DNA of 64,000 nucleotides from Deltaproteobacteria bacterium (lineage in GTDB: Bacteria; Desulfobacterota; Desulfobacteria; Desulfobacterales; SpSt-501). Location of the stretch: NCBI GenBank assembly GCA_016219005.1, contig JACRCN010000026.1, positions 62,001 to 126,000 of the forward strand. The letters are read 5' to 3'. Positions 51,146 through 58,592 of this stretch are shown one piece after another (the stretch's first letter is position 1; every line of letters begins with the position of its first letter). Under the pieces are notes generated by a model. It was not told where the DNA came from, ran no database searches, and saw only the letters and a program-made list of their open reading frames with translations. Both the position numbers and the translations under genes were made by a program.

Positions 51146-52975
51146 TCACGCAGGCGGAGTTTCATCCTCTTTGGACAACTGCTCGCGCAGTGCCTCCAGT
51201 TCCCCCCAGCGCTGGTATAACCGCCGCACTTTCCCCTCCGCTTCCGTGAGCTGCGCATACAGTATTCCCAGCCGCTCGGCGTCGCTCATGATCGCCGGGT
51301 CCTCGAGTTGCTCCCGAATGGCTGCCGCCTCGGTTTCGGCCTTTTCGATGGTCGCCTCCATCCGGTTCAGCTCGCCCTGCTCCTTGTACGGCAATTTTCG
51401 GGCCTTGTCTTTGCGCAGCTTGACTGTTTTTTTCCCGGAGGCCGCCGGCAGGGCTGCCATGGTTTCGGCCGAAAGCCACTGATCGTAGTCCGCAAAGAAT
51501 TCCGCCCGCCCCTTTCCGTCCAGGAACAGGAGCCGGTCGCTCAAGTTGCCCAGCAGCAGCCGGTCGTGGGTGATGAGCACAATGGCCCCCGGGAATTCCT
51601 GCAGGCTCTCCTCGAGCACTTCCAGGGTGGGGATATCGATGTCGTTGGTGGGCTCATCCAAGAGCAGGATGTCCGCACTCCTCAGCATGAGGCGGGCGAT
51701 GAGCAACCGGGCCTTCTCGCCACCGGAAAGCCGGGCCACCGGCAGCGTCAGCTGCCCGGGTGCAAAAAGAAACCGCTTGGCCCAGGACACGACGTGCAGC
51801 GGCCGGCCATGGAACACGACCATGTCCGCGGACGGGCACAGGGCCTCTTTCAAGGTCTGGTTTGGATCGAGCTGCTCCCGCTTCTGATCGAAGAGCACCA
51901 TCTTGGCCCCGTACGCCCGCTCGATGGTGCCGGAGTCAGGGGCGAGGTCGCCGTAAAGCAGGTGCATGAGGCTGCTTTTGCCCGATCCATTCCGGCCCAT
52001 GATGCCCAGGCAGGACCCGGGGGAAAGGGTCAAATCCAGGTTCGCGAAGAGCCGCCTTCCGCCGCGCTCCAAGGACAGCCGCTCCGCATGCAGCAGTTTC
52101 TTGGTCTTCCGCCCCGTGGCGTCGAACTCGATCTGGGTCACCCGGTTCTGGGCGTTTCGGGCACTGACCGCACTCAGCTCATCCTGAAGCTCGTGCGCGC
52201 TGTCGATGCGATATTTGGCCTTGGTGCTCCTGGCCTTGGGGCCGCGGCGCAGCCATTCGATCTCCCGGCGGACCTTGTTGGACAAGACCTCCTGCTGCTG
52301 GTCCTGGGCCCGAGTGAACGCCTCCCGCCTTTCGATGAACGTGGAGTAGTTGCCTTCCACCCGCAGATACCCTTCGGGGTAGAGCCGGTTCAGCTCCACG
52401 ATGCGGTTGGTCACATTTTCCAGGAAGTATCGGTCGTGGCTCACCAGGACAAAGGCAAAGGAAGGCGATTTCAGCAACCCCTCCAGCCACAGGATGCCTT
52501 CCAGATCCAGGTGGTTGGTGGGTTCGTCTAAAAGCAGCAGGTCCGGCTGCTGGATCAAGGCCCGGGCAATGGCCAACCGCTTGCGCCACCCGCCCGAGAG
52601 CGTGCCCACGAGCTGGTCCGTCCGGGCAAACTCCATCTGCGAGGCCATCTCCCGGATGCGCTGAAAGCCTTCCGCATCCCCGACCGCACCGGGAAGGGCC
52701 GCCATCAGCGTCTGCTCCACGGTCGTGCCCGGATCGAAGCGGTCCGCCTGGGGCAGGTAAACCAGTCGGGTGTCCCGTCTTGGGGTCACCATCCCGGCAT
52801 CCTGGGTCTCCAGGCCGGCCAGGATCTTGAGCAGCGTGGACTTGCCGGAGCCGTTGGGCCCGATCAACCCCATGCGCTCGTTCTCTGAAAAGCTCAGGCT
52901 GATGGAACTGAACAGCGGATAAATCGTGTAGGACTTGCTGATGGCGTGGCAGTTGACGAGAATTGTGGGTGCCAT
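51146..52975 (-). CDS. uup: ABC-F family ATPase, Uup type
   Basis: A 609-aa duplicated ABC ATPase without membrane domains. First half: GPNGSGKSTLLKIL, LSGGWRKRLAIARALI, LLLDEPTNHLDLEGILWLE. The linker has RRGPKARSTKAKYRI, typical of Uup. Second half: GRNGSGKSSLMHLL, LSGGEKARLLIARLML and LLLDEPTNDIDIPTLEVLEE. The coiled-coil C-terminal domain (LNRMEATIEKAETEAAAIREQLE) is the Uup DNA-binding-like tail. ABC-F proteins act on ribosomes; Uup is also linked to transposon excision and replication fork processing in E. coli. Confidence 0.92.
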   Translation of the reverse strand: MAPTILVNCHAISKSYTIYPLFSSISLSFSENERMGLIGPNGSGKSTLLKILAGLETQDAGMVTPRRDTRLVYLPQADRFDPGTTVEQTLMAALPGAVGDAEGFQRIREMASQMEFARTDQLVGTLSGGWRKRLAIARALIQQPDLLLLDEPTNHLDLEGILWLEGLLKSPSFAFVLVSHDRYFLENVTNRIVELNRLYPEGYLRVEGNYSTFIERREAFTRAQDQQQEVLSNKVRREIEWLRRGPKARSTKAKYRIDSAHELQDELSAVSARNAQNRVTQIEFDATGRKTKKLLHAERLSLERGGRRLFANLDLTLSPGSCLGIMGRNGSGKSSLMHLLYGDLAPDSGTIERAYGAKMVLFDQKREQLDPNQTLKEALCPSADMVVFHGRPLHVVSWAKRFLFAPGQLTLPVARLSGGEKARLLIARLMLRSADILLLDEPTNDIDIPTLEVLEESLQEFPGAIVLITHDRLLLGNLSDRLLFLDGKGRAEFFADYDQWLSAETMAALPAASGKKTVKLRKDKARKLPYKEQGELNRMEATIEKAETEAAAIREQLEDPAIMSDAERLGILYAQLTEAEGKVRRLYQRWGELEALREQLSKEDETPPA

Positions 52976-53099
52976 AGGGAATCCGGAGACCGTGAAACGC
53001 TGACGCCTGGAACCGATAGGCGCCGTGCAACAATGGACACGAATCGGGCAAACGTCAACCGCCCGAGGCTGAACCTCCTACGCAAAGCGCAACATCCGA

Positions 53100-53117
53100 A
53101 TCGATCGGGCGATCGAT
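53100..53117. promoter_or_regulatory. Palindrome ATCGATCG-GG-CGATCGAT upstream of uup
   Basis: A perfect 8-2-8 inverted repeat in the 257-bp gap between the FadH-like gene and uup, both on the minus strand. It could be an operator or a methylation-rich site (GATC occurs twice). No promoter is obvious. Confidence 0.3.
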
Positions 53118-53232
53118 CCGAGGCCGATGTTGAGCCCATAATCCCATGGCCGCCTCCGGCAACCCGGACCGACCCTGCGGCGGCAGGAAGTTGAGCACCG
53201 CCAAAACAATCCATGCAGCCTCTTGCATCAGG

Positions 53233-55161
53233 CTAAAGCGCCCGGCCCAGTTCGTCGGCTTCGGCGGTGATTTCCAGCAGGGTCCGGGGAGACTTGGCGT
53301 CGCCCAGGAAATGGGTTTCGATCCCCAACCGGACGAACATCTCGGCCGCACGGCGTTCCGGTCGGAAACCTTCGGCGATGACCAAGTCCCGGAATCCGGT
53401 CAGGGCTTCCCGACCGTTCTGGTGCTCGATGATCAAGCCGTCGGCCATAAATTCCCGGATGAACGCCCGCTTGTAGAGTCTCACCCCGGCCTTGTCCAGG
53501 CGCCGGCGCAGGGAGGTGCGGTCGTTGGGAGCCAGTTCCGGAGCAAAGTGTTCGCCGCCCAGCACCGCCACCGCGCGCGGGCCTTGGGCCAGAAAGTCGG
53601 CCGTGACCATGGCCGCCTGGTCGGAACCCAAAACCACCACGCGCGGACCGGGTGCGACTTCGCCGGAGAGCACATCGAGAACGGTGGACAGGTTCAAGCC
53701 GGAATCAAAGAGCCCTGGCAGTTGCGGCAGTCTGGGGTTGGCCCCGCTGGCCACCACGACTACCCCGGGAGCCAATTCGCGCGCCATCGCCTTATCGATG
53801 ATGGTCTTGAGCCTGATTTCCACACCCAGGCGCTTGAGTTCGGCCAGGAAATACTCAATCATTTCCCAAAGCTCGCCGCGCCCGGGGGGTTTCGAGGCAT
53901 ACACCAGGGCGCCGCCCGGCCGATCCCGCTCCTCGACCACCACCACCCGGTGGCCGCGCAATGCAAGGAGCCGGGCGCAGGAGAGACCCGCCGGCCCGGC
54001 GCCTACTACAAGGATTCTTTTCGATTGCGGCGCGTGCGCCGCCGTTTTCCCCAAGAGATACTCCCGCCCCATCTCCGGGTTCATCACGCAGGTGGCCTCC
54101 TCCAGGGCCAGCACACTCTCGATGCAGCCCCGGCAGCAGCCGATGCAGGGCCTGATCTCTTGCAGCCGACCCTGAGCCGCCTTGGCGGCTAACTCGGGGT
54201 CGGCGATGTGAGCTCGTCCCATGGACACCAGGTCCGCCTTTCCCTCTGCAATGAGCCGGTCGGCCATCACCGGGTCCTTGATCCGGCCCACGGCGATCAC
54301 CGGGATGGACACTACCTGCTTGACCGCCTCGGCCAGGTGGGCAAAGCAGCCGAACGGTTCGTACATGGATGGAATGGTCACCGGCTGGGATCCGTAAACT
54401 CCGGCCGAGACGTGCAGCCAGTCGGCCCCAGCCGTTTCGAGCAGAGGCCCCAACCTTAATGCCTCGCGCAAGATCCATCCTCCGTCCACGTAGTCTTCGC
54501 CGTTGTAGCGCACACCCATGGGGTAATCCGACCCGCACCGGTCCTTGATGGCGGCCAGAATCTCCAGCAGAAACCGGGTCCGGTTTTCGAAGGAACCGCC
54601 GTAGTCGTCGGTCCGTTGGTTGGCGTTGGGTGCCAGGAACTCGCTGATCAGGTAGCCGTGGGCGGCATGGATTTCGACGAAATCGAATCCGGCGTCGCGG
54701 GCACGCCGGGCGGCCTCGGCGTGGCAGGCCACCAACTCTTTGATCTCGTCTCGCTTCAGCTCCCGCGGCACGCCCTTGACCACAGCCAAAGAAGGTAGAG
54801 CCGAGGGCGCCACGCGGCGACCATGGAAGGCCTGGCGTCCTCCGTGGAGCAATTGCAGGCCGATCCGGGCCCCGTGTTTTTTCACCTCGGCAGCCAGGCG
54901 GCTCAAACCGGGGATGAAGCGGTCGTCCCAGACCCGGGGCATCTTGGGCAGGTCCAGACCGTCGGGGTGGACGGCTCCGCCGCCCACGACGATCATGCCC
55001 GTGCCGGCCATGGCCCGAACGGCCAGGTAGGTCCAGTGGCGCTCGGTGACGAAGCCCTGCTCGTCCACTCCGAAATTGACGCTCATGGGCGGCATGACCA
55101 GCCGGTTGCGGACTTCCATCCGTCCCAGACGAATGGGTGAAAAGAGATGTTCAAGATGCAT
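53233..55161 (-). CDS. FadH-like NADH:flavin oxidoreductase (old yellow enzyme plus FAD/NAD domain)
   Basis: A 642-aa protein. The FMN barrel (1-370) has FSPIRLGRMEVRNRLVMPPM, LHGGRQAFHG and EIHAAHGYLISEFLAP followed by NQRTDDYGGSFENRTRF. A 4Fe-4S site, CIGCCRGC plus ATCVMNPEMG, follows. The C-terminal FAD/NAD(P) part has ILVVGAGPAGLSCARLLALRGH and VVVLGSDQAAMVTADFL. This is the architecture of 2,4-dienoyl-CoA reductase and trimethylamine dehydrogenase-type enzymes. ATG 55161 has GGAGGAGAAGG upstream. It likely reduces a conjugated enoyl-CoA or enone. Confidence 0.88.
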   Translation of the reverse strand: MHLEHLFSPIRLGRMEVRNRLVMPPMSVNFGVDEQGFVTERHWTYLAVRAMAGTGMIVVGGGAVHPDGLDLPKMPRVWDDRFIPGLSRLAAEVKKHGARIGLQLLHGGRQAFHGRRVAPSALPSLAVVKGVPRELKRDEIKELVACHAEAARRARDAGFDFVEIHAAHGYLISEFLAPNANQRTDDYGGSFENRTRFLLEILAAIKDRCGSDYPMGVRYNGEDYVDGGWILREALRLGPLLETAGADWLHVSAGVYGSQPVTIPSMYEPFGCFAHLAEAVKQVVSIPVIAVGRIKDPVMADRLIAEGKADLVSMGRAHIADPELAAKAAQGRLQEIRPCIGCCRGCIESVLALEEATCVMNPEMGREYLLGKTAAHAPQSKRILVVGAGPAGLSCARLLALRGHRVVVVEERDRPGGALVYASKPPGRGELWEMIEYFLAELKRLGVEIRLKTIIDKAMARELAPGVVVVASGANPRLPQLPGLFDSGLNLSTVLDVLSGEVAPGPRVVVLGSDQAAMVTADFLAQGPRAVAVLGGEHFAPELAPNDRTSLRRRLDKAGVRLYKRAFIREFMADGLIIEHQNGREALTGFRDLVIAEGFRPERRAAEMFVRLGIETHFLGDAKSPRTLLEITAEADELGRAL

Positions 55162-55384
55162 GGACCTTCTCCTCCGGACGCGCGCGGGTCCGGTCTGCAA
55201 CGGATTGCGGATGGAACGGAACGTTCGAACCGAAACGGAAGCCGGGGCTTCGAATTTGCAGAGGAGTTGGGTTTTAGTCTAACACAAGCGAGGTCAGCGC
55301 AATCCGGCAGATGAGCGTTTTTCGAAAGCCCCTCCCCTTTATAAACATCAAGCTGCCGGCACGGTCAAGCGGGTTTTTTCGGCG

Positions 55385-56008
55385 CTATGGCAAAAGCAGC
55401 CGGATCAGCATCAAAAGCACCCAGCGGAAAAAGGCGATAAGGGGATCGAGGACCCCGAAATAAAGGAGGCCGATGATGATGAAAAACCCATAGCGCTCAA
55501 GGCCGACCAGGAATCGCTGGAAGGCTCCGGACGTGACCCCCAGCAGTATCTTGGAGCCGTCAAGCGGTGGAATCGGGATCAGGTTGAATGCTGCCAGCAT
55601 GATGTTGACCTGCGCCATGTAATAGAGCAGCGGCGCCAGGACCCCCGCTGGGGGGGGTGATAAAAGACGGTTCAGGAGGAACGCCGTGAAGGCGAGCAGC
55701 GTGTTGGCTGCGATACCGGCGGCCGAAACGAATACGATCCCCTTGCGCGATCCACGCAGATTGCCGAAATTAACCGGCACCGGCTTCGCCCAGCCGAATC
55801 CGACCACAAAGAGCATCAGGGTTCCGATCGGGTCGAGATGTTTGAGCGGATTAAGGCTCAGCCGGCCGAGGAGCTTTGCGGTCGGGTCTCCCATCTTATA
55901 CGCCACCCAGCCGTGAGCCAACTCGTGGAAGATGATGGAATACAGCAGCGGGATGGATAGCAGTATGAAGGTTACCGGGTCGTTCAGCAGAAGACTGAGC
56001 AGTCCCAT
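55385..56008 (-). CDS. Site-2-protease-type zinc metallopeptidase (M50)
   Basis: A 207-aa membrane protein: the zinc site FHELAHGWVAYKMGDPTAK (HExxH) in the first helix region and the second motif NLIPIPPLDGSKIL (Asp ligand). About five hydrophobic segments. This is the short stand-alone S2P subgroup (YwhC-like) without a PDZ domain. It cleaves within the membrane; its target is unknown. It is a single gene, divergent from the MBL-fold gene, with 131 bases between starts. Confidence 0.88.
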   Translation of the reverse strand: MGLLSLLLNDPVTFILLSIPLLYSIIFHELAHGWVAYKMGDPTAKLLGRLSLNPLKHLDPIGTLMLFVVGFGWAKPVPVNFGNLRGSRKGIVFVSAAGIAANTLLAFTAFLLNRLLSPPPAGVLAPLLYYMAQVNIMLAAFNLIPIPPLDGSKILLGVTSGAFQRFLVGLERYGFFIIIGLLYFGVLDPLIAFFRWVLLMLIRLLLP

Positions 56009-56139
56009 TTACGTTTTAACTCCCTGCAGATGTATGCACGGATCGTTGACTCTTTCAGCGCCGAGCCGTAAGTTACCCTATCGCGGCTGCTCAAGCGAAA
56101 GGTGACCGCAGCCACGAAAACCCATAAGGAGAAAACCTG

Positions 56140-56742
56140 ATGATCATCAGGCAACTCGAGGTCGGTCACATGGACAACTTCTGCTACCTGGTCGGTTGCG
56201 AGAAGACCCGCAAGGCCATGACGATCGACCCCGGTGCGGATGTCGAACGGATCATGGCCGAGGCGAAAAAGGAACGTCTTTTAATAGAGACCATCGTTAA
56301 CACCCACGGCCACGGGGACCATACCGCCGGCAGCGCCAGGCTCAAAGCCCTGACCGGCGCCCGCATCATCATGCACGCCCTGGATGCGGCAGCGGTCCCC
56401 GAGGTGGACGTCCGCCTGACCGGCGACCCGGACCTGCAGTTGGGTGCGATCAGGTTCAAGGTGATCCACACTCCCGGCCACACTCCGGGCGGCATCTGCC
56501 TTTACGCCGAAGGGCAGCTCTTTACCGGGGACACCCTGTTTGTCGGCGACAGCGGCCGCACCGACCTGCCCGGAGGCCACCGTCCGACCCTGGGAGCCTC
56601 CATTCGCCGCCTGATGCAGTTACCCGATGACACCGTTATCTGGCCGGGTCATGACTACGGCCCCACCCCGTCCTCAACGATCGCATGGGAAAAACGCCAC
56701 AATGTCAATGCAAGCGAATACGGCTACTACGTGAGGAACTAG
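56140..56742 (+). CDS. Metallo-beta-lactamase-fold hydrolase (glyoxalase II-like)
   Basis: A 200-aa protein with the metal motif NTHGHGDHTAGS (HxHxDH), further ligands in IHTPGHTPGGICLY and FTGDTLFVGDSGRTDLPGG, and the terminal WPGHDYGP. It matches the small hydroxyacylglutathione hydrolase-like family, which hydrolyses thioesters. The start ATG 56140 follows AAGGAGAAAACC. Substrate not known; a persulfide dioxygenase is less likely from the length. Confidence 0.85.
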   Translation: MIIRQLEVGHMDNFCYLVGCEKTRKAMTIDPGADVERIMAEAKKERLLIETIVNTHGHGDHTAGSARLKALTGARIIMHALDAAAVPEVDVRLTGDPDLQLGAIRFKVIHTPGHTPGGICLYAEGQLFTGDTLFVGDSGRTDLPGGHRPTLGASIRRLMQLPDDTVIWPGHDYGPTPSSTIAWEKRHNVNASEYGYYVRN

Positions 56743-56823
56743 CCCCGTCCGCTTCGGCGGAAGAAGCACCCTGTGCCAAAACTAATTGCTTGCGCCTGTT
56801 ATGGAACTCCCCTCGCCCCGCAA

Positions 56824-57630
56824 TCAGTCCGGATCCGGCCGCTTCCACTGGTAGGGCAGTTCCTGAATGCTGCCCGGCACGCTCATTGTCTTTAGTGCCG
56901 CCAGCGCATCCAGAATGATGCGCCGCTGGCGCTTCACATGGCCCGGTTCTCCGAGCATGCTGCCGCGCGCGAACTTGACGCGCAGGGCCCGCGGCGGCTT
57001 GATCTTGGCCATCCGCTCGGCCTCGTTGCCCAGGGAGATGGTGCAGAGCCCCGCCTCCTCTGCCAGATGCTGAATCAGACCCACGGTCTGATGGCACTTG
57101 GGTCAGACCGGCACCAGAAAGAGGACATCGACTTCGGCGGCCTTGAGCCGGGAAATGAGTTTCGGAACCGACTCGGTGACCAGGCGCACGATGTCGTTGA
57201 CATAGCTGAAGCTGTAGTGCGTATCCGCCACCCGGCCGATGATGTTTTCCCTTTCCAGCTCAATGAAGCGCTGGATCGGAAAAATCACGTTGATGTCCTG
57301 CTCCGCCAGGCTGTGATCATAATGGGCGTGGGCAATGCCGAGCTCGTCCGGCCGGACGGTCTTGGGGATTTCTCGAAAGGAGGAGTCACCGTGAATTGAA
57401 ACGGTGTCAAAGGGCGGTTGACGGTCCTTGAGATAGAGGCCGCCGCTGGTGATCAGGGCGAAGGTCTGCTCCGACGGCGAACCGGTGTAGGCCGTCCAGG
57501 GCACGTCTTCGGAAACAATGAGAGGATACTTCTTCACGATTTCCTTCACGTTGCCGGCCTGGTAATCCGGCAGGCTTTCCTCGACCCATTTTTCGTAAGC
57601 CGGTTTGAACTTGTCCAGATCGATCGGCAT
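56824..57630 (-). CDS. Selenoprotein of the glycine/sarcosine/betaine reductase B (GrdB/PrdB) family
   Basis: A conventional reading splits this gene in two at TGA 57103-57105. Both parts are in one frame, and the junction reads LFLVPV-U-PKCHQTVGLIQHL, where U is selenocysteine in a UxxC redox motif. The full product is 268 aa. N-terminal marks are PWTAYTGSP, FALITSGGLYLKDRQPPFD, REIPKTV, AHAHYDHS and DINVIFPIQR. A SECIS-like hairpin follows the UGA (57074-57092). The family reduces small substrates with a selenol/thiol pair; this short version lies outside any grd operon, so the substrate is unknown. AAAGGAAGAG precedes ATG 57630. Confidence 0.85.
57074..57105 (-). promoter_or_regulatory. 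UGA selenocysteine codon and bacterial SECIS hairpin (GrdB-like gene)
   Basis: After UGA (57105-57103) the mRNA contains ATCAGACC-GTG-GGTCTGAT, a perfect 8-bp stem with a GUG loop. The loop lies 18 nt after the UGA, within the distance used by SelB-binding bacterial SECIS elements (apical loop with a G and U). Confidence 0.75.
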
Positions 57631-57658
57631 CTGATTCTCTTCCTTTAATGTGAAGTGC

Positions 57659-57943
57659 CTATGGCTTGATTTTCCTTAACATCTCTTCGATACCGATACC
57701 GGTTGAAACCAGCCTTTCTTTTTTATGTTTCGACAGCCGCTTCACCCGGATCTCAATTTTCAGGGCTAAACTATGCGAGTCGATCCGCTTTTTGAAAACC
57801 AGCTTCAAGCGCCCTTTTCCACGAAGGTACTTCGCACCCTTGTTGGCTTGATGGTCCGCAAACCGGCGTTCGACGTCAGTGGCAATGCCCGTGTACAAAT
57901 TGCCACCGCGGCATCTCACCATGTACAGGTACCATCCCGACAT
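57659..57943 (-). CDS. GIY-YIG domain protein (YhbQ/UPF0213 type)
   Basis: A 94-aa protein containing [29 protein letters not shown], where YLY...YTG corresponds to the GIY-YIG core, with conserved Arg and His, and [15 protein letters not shown]. It is the small single-domain nuclease-like family. Its activity in most bacteria is uncertain. It lies between the two selenoprotein genes with gaps of 9 and 28 bases, so the three are probably one operon. Confidence 0.85.
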   Translation of the reverse strand: MSGWYLYMVRCRGGNLYTGIATDVERRFADHQANKGAKYLRGKGRLKLVFKKRIDSHSLALKIEIRVKRLSKHKKERLVSTGIGIEEMLRKIKP

Positions 57944-57952
57944 GCGATCATT

Positions 57953-58423
57953 TCATCCGGGCATCTCTTCGACCACCAACTCGTCGCGGATGTCGATGCA
58001 ACCGATCACACTCTGAGCCGCGGGGCATCGCACCAAGTAGGAGGAAAAGGCTTCCCTTGCCTCTCCCGATTTTCCCGCCGGAACTTTCAGGTGACACTTA
58101 ACCCGGATAGACGTGATTTTCAGGACACCGTTTACATTTTCGATATCCCCTTCCACATCGGCCCAATAACGGTCTTCGGGTGTCGGGATTTTCTTTCCGG
58201 CCAGCACCGTGGCCAGTGTCCCCATCATTCAGCCCGCAGTTGCCGCCACAATATGATCAAGGGTGGCGGCGTGTTCCTTCTCCGGCTCGACTTTATAGAA
58301 GCTTTTGATTCCTCCGTGGACCCCGTAATAGATGGGTTCGTCAAACCCCTCGATCATGGCTCTGCGCGTGGGGCCTTTTTCCCGCACAATCTTGATCCGA
58401 GATGTGTGAACGAGTTCTCCCAT
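57953..58423 (-). CDS. OsmC-family selenoprotein
   Basis: Two adjacent in-frame pieces are joined by TGA at 58229-58231. Read through, the 156-aa protein is an OsmC/Ohr-fold peroxiredoxin-like protein: RRAMIEGFDEPIYYGVHGGIKS, then LDHIVAATAG-U-MMGTLATVL, where U replaces the cysteine normally found in the AAxxGCxxxTL helix. The second conserved cysteine region is IRVKCHLKVPAGK, with further Cys in YLVRCPAAQSVIGC. GAGGAG precedes ATG 58423. A hairpin after UGA fits a SECIS. OsmC-like selenoproteins are known from metagenomic selenoproteome surveys. It probably reduces hydroperoxides. Confidence 0.85.
58197..58231 (-). promoter_or_regulatory. UGA selenocysteine codon and SECIS-like hairpin (OsmC-like gene)
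   Basis: Downstream of UGA, CTGGCC and GGCCGG pair (six pairs including one G-U) around an ACGGUGCU loop 18-26 nt from the codon. The GGU in the loop resembles the SelB contact bases of E. coli fdhF. Confidence 0.6.
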
Positions 58424-58592
58424 GGTTTTCTCCTCTTCATTGGTAAGGGTTAACCGGCTCTATCCTTTTGCGACATACCCTAATGCCCCGAACCCCTTTC
58501 TTTAAAAAAGGCGACACGTTCCGTCCTGCCGATCTGCGTTCGCCATCTGCGATCTATTATCATCATCGGTAAAGCCGGGCAACCCGTCCCGG

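Noticed and set aside
51308-52531. Long plus-strand frame opposite uup
   Set aside because: Shadow of an ABC-F gene with complete Walker motifs.
57953-58423. Two short hypothetical genes or a frameshifted OsmC pseudogene
   Set aside because: The pieces are in the same frame, separated only by one TGA at the catalytic Cys position, with a downstream hairpin; recoding explains it better.
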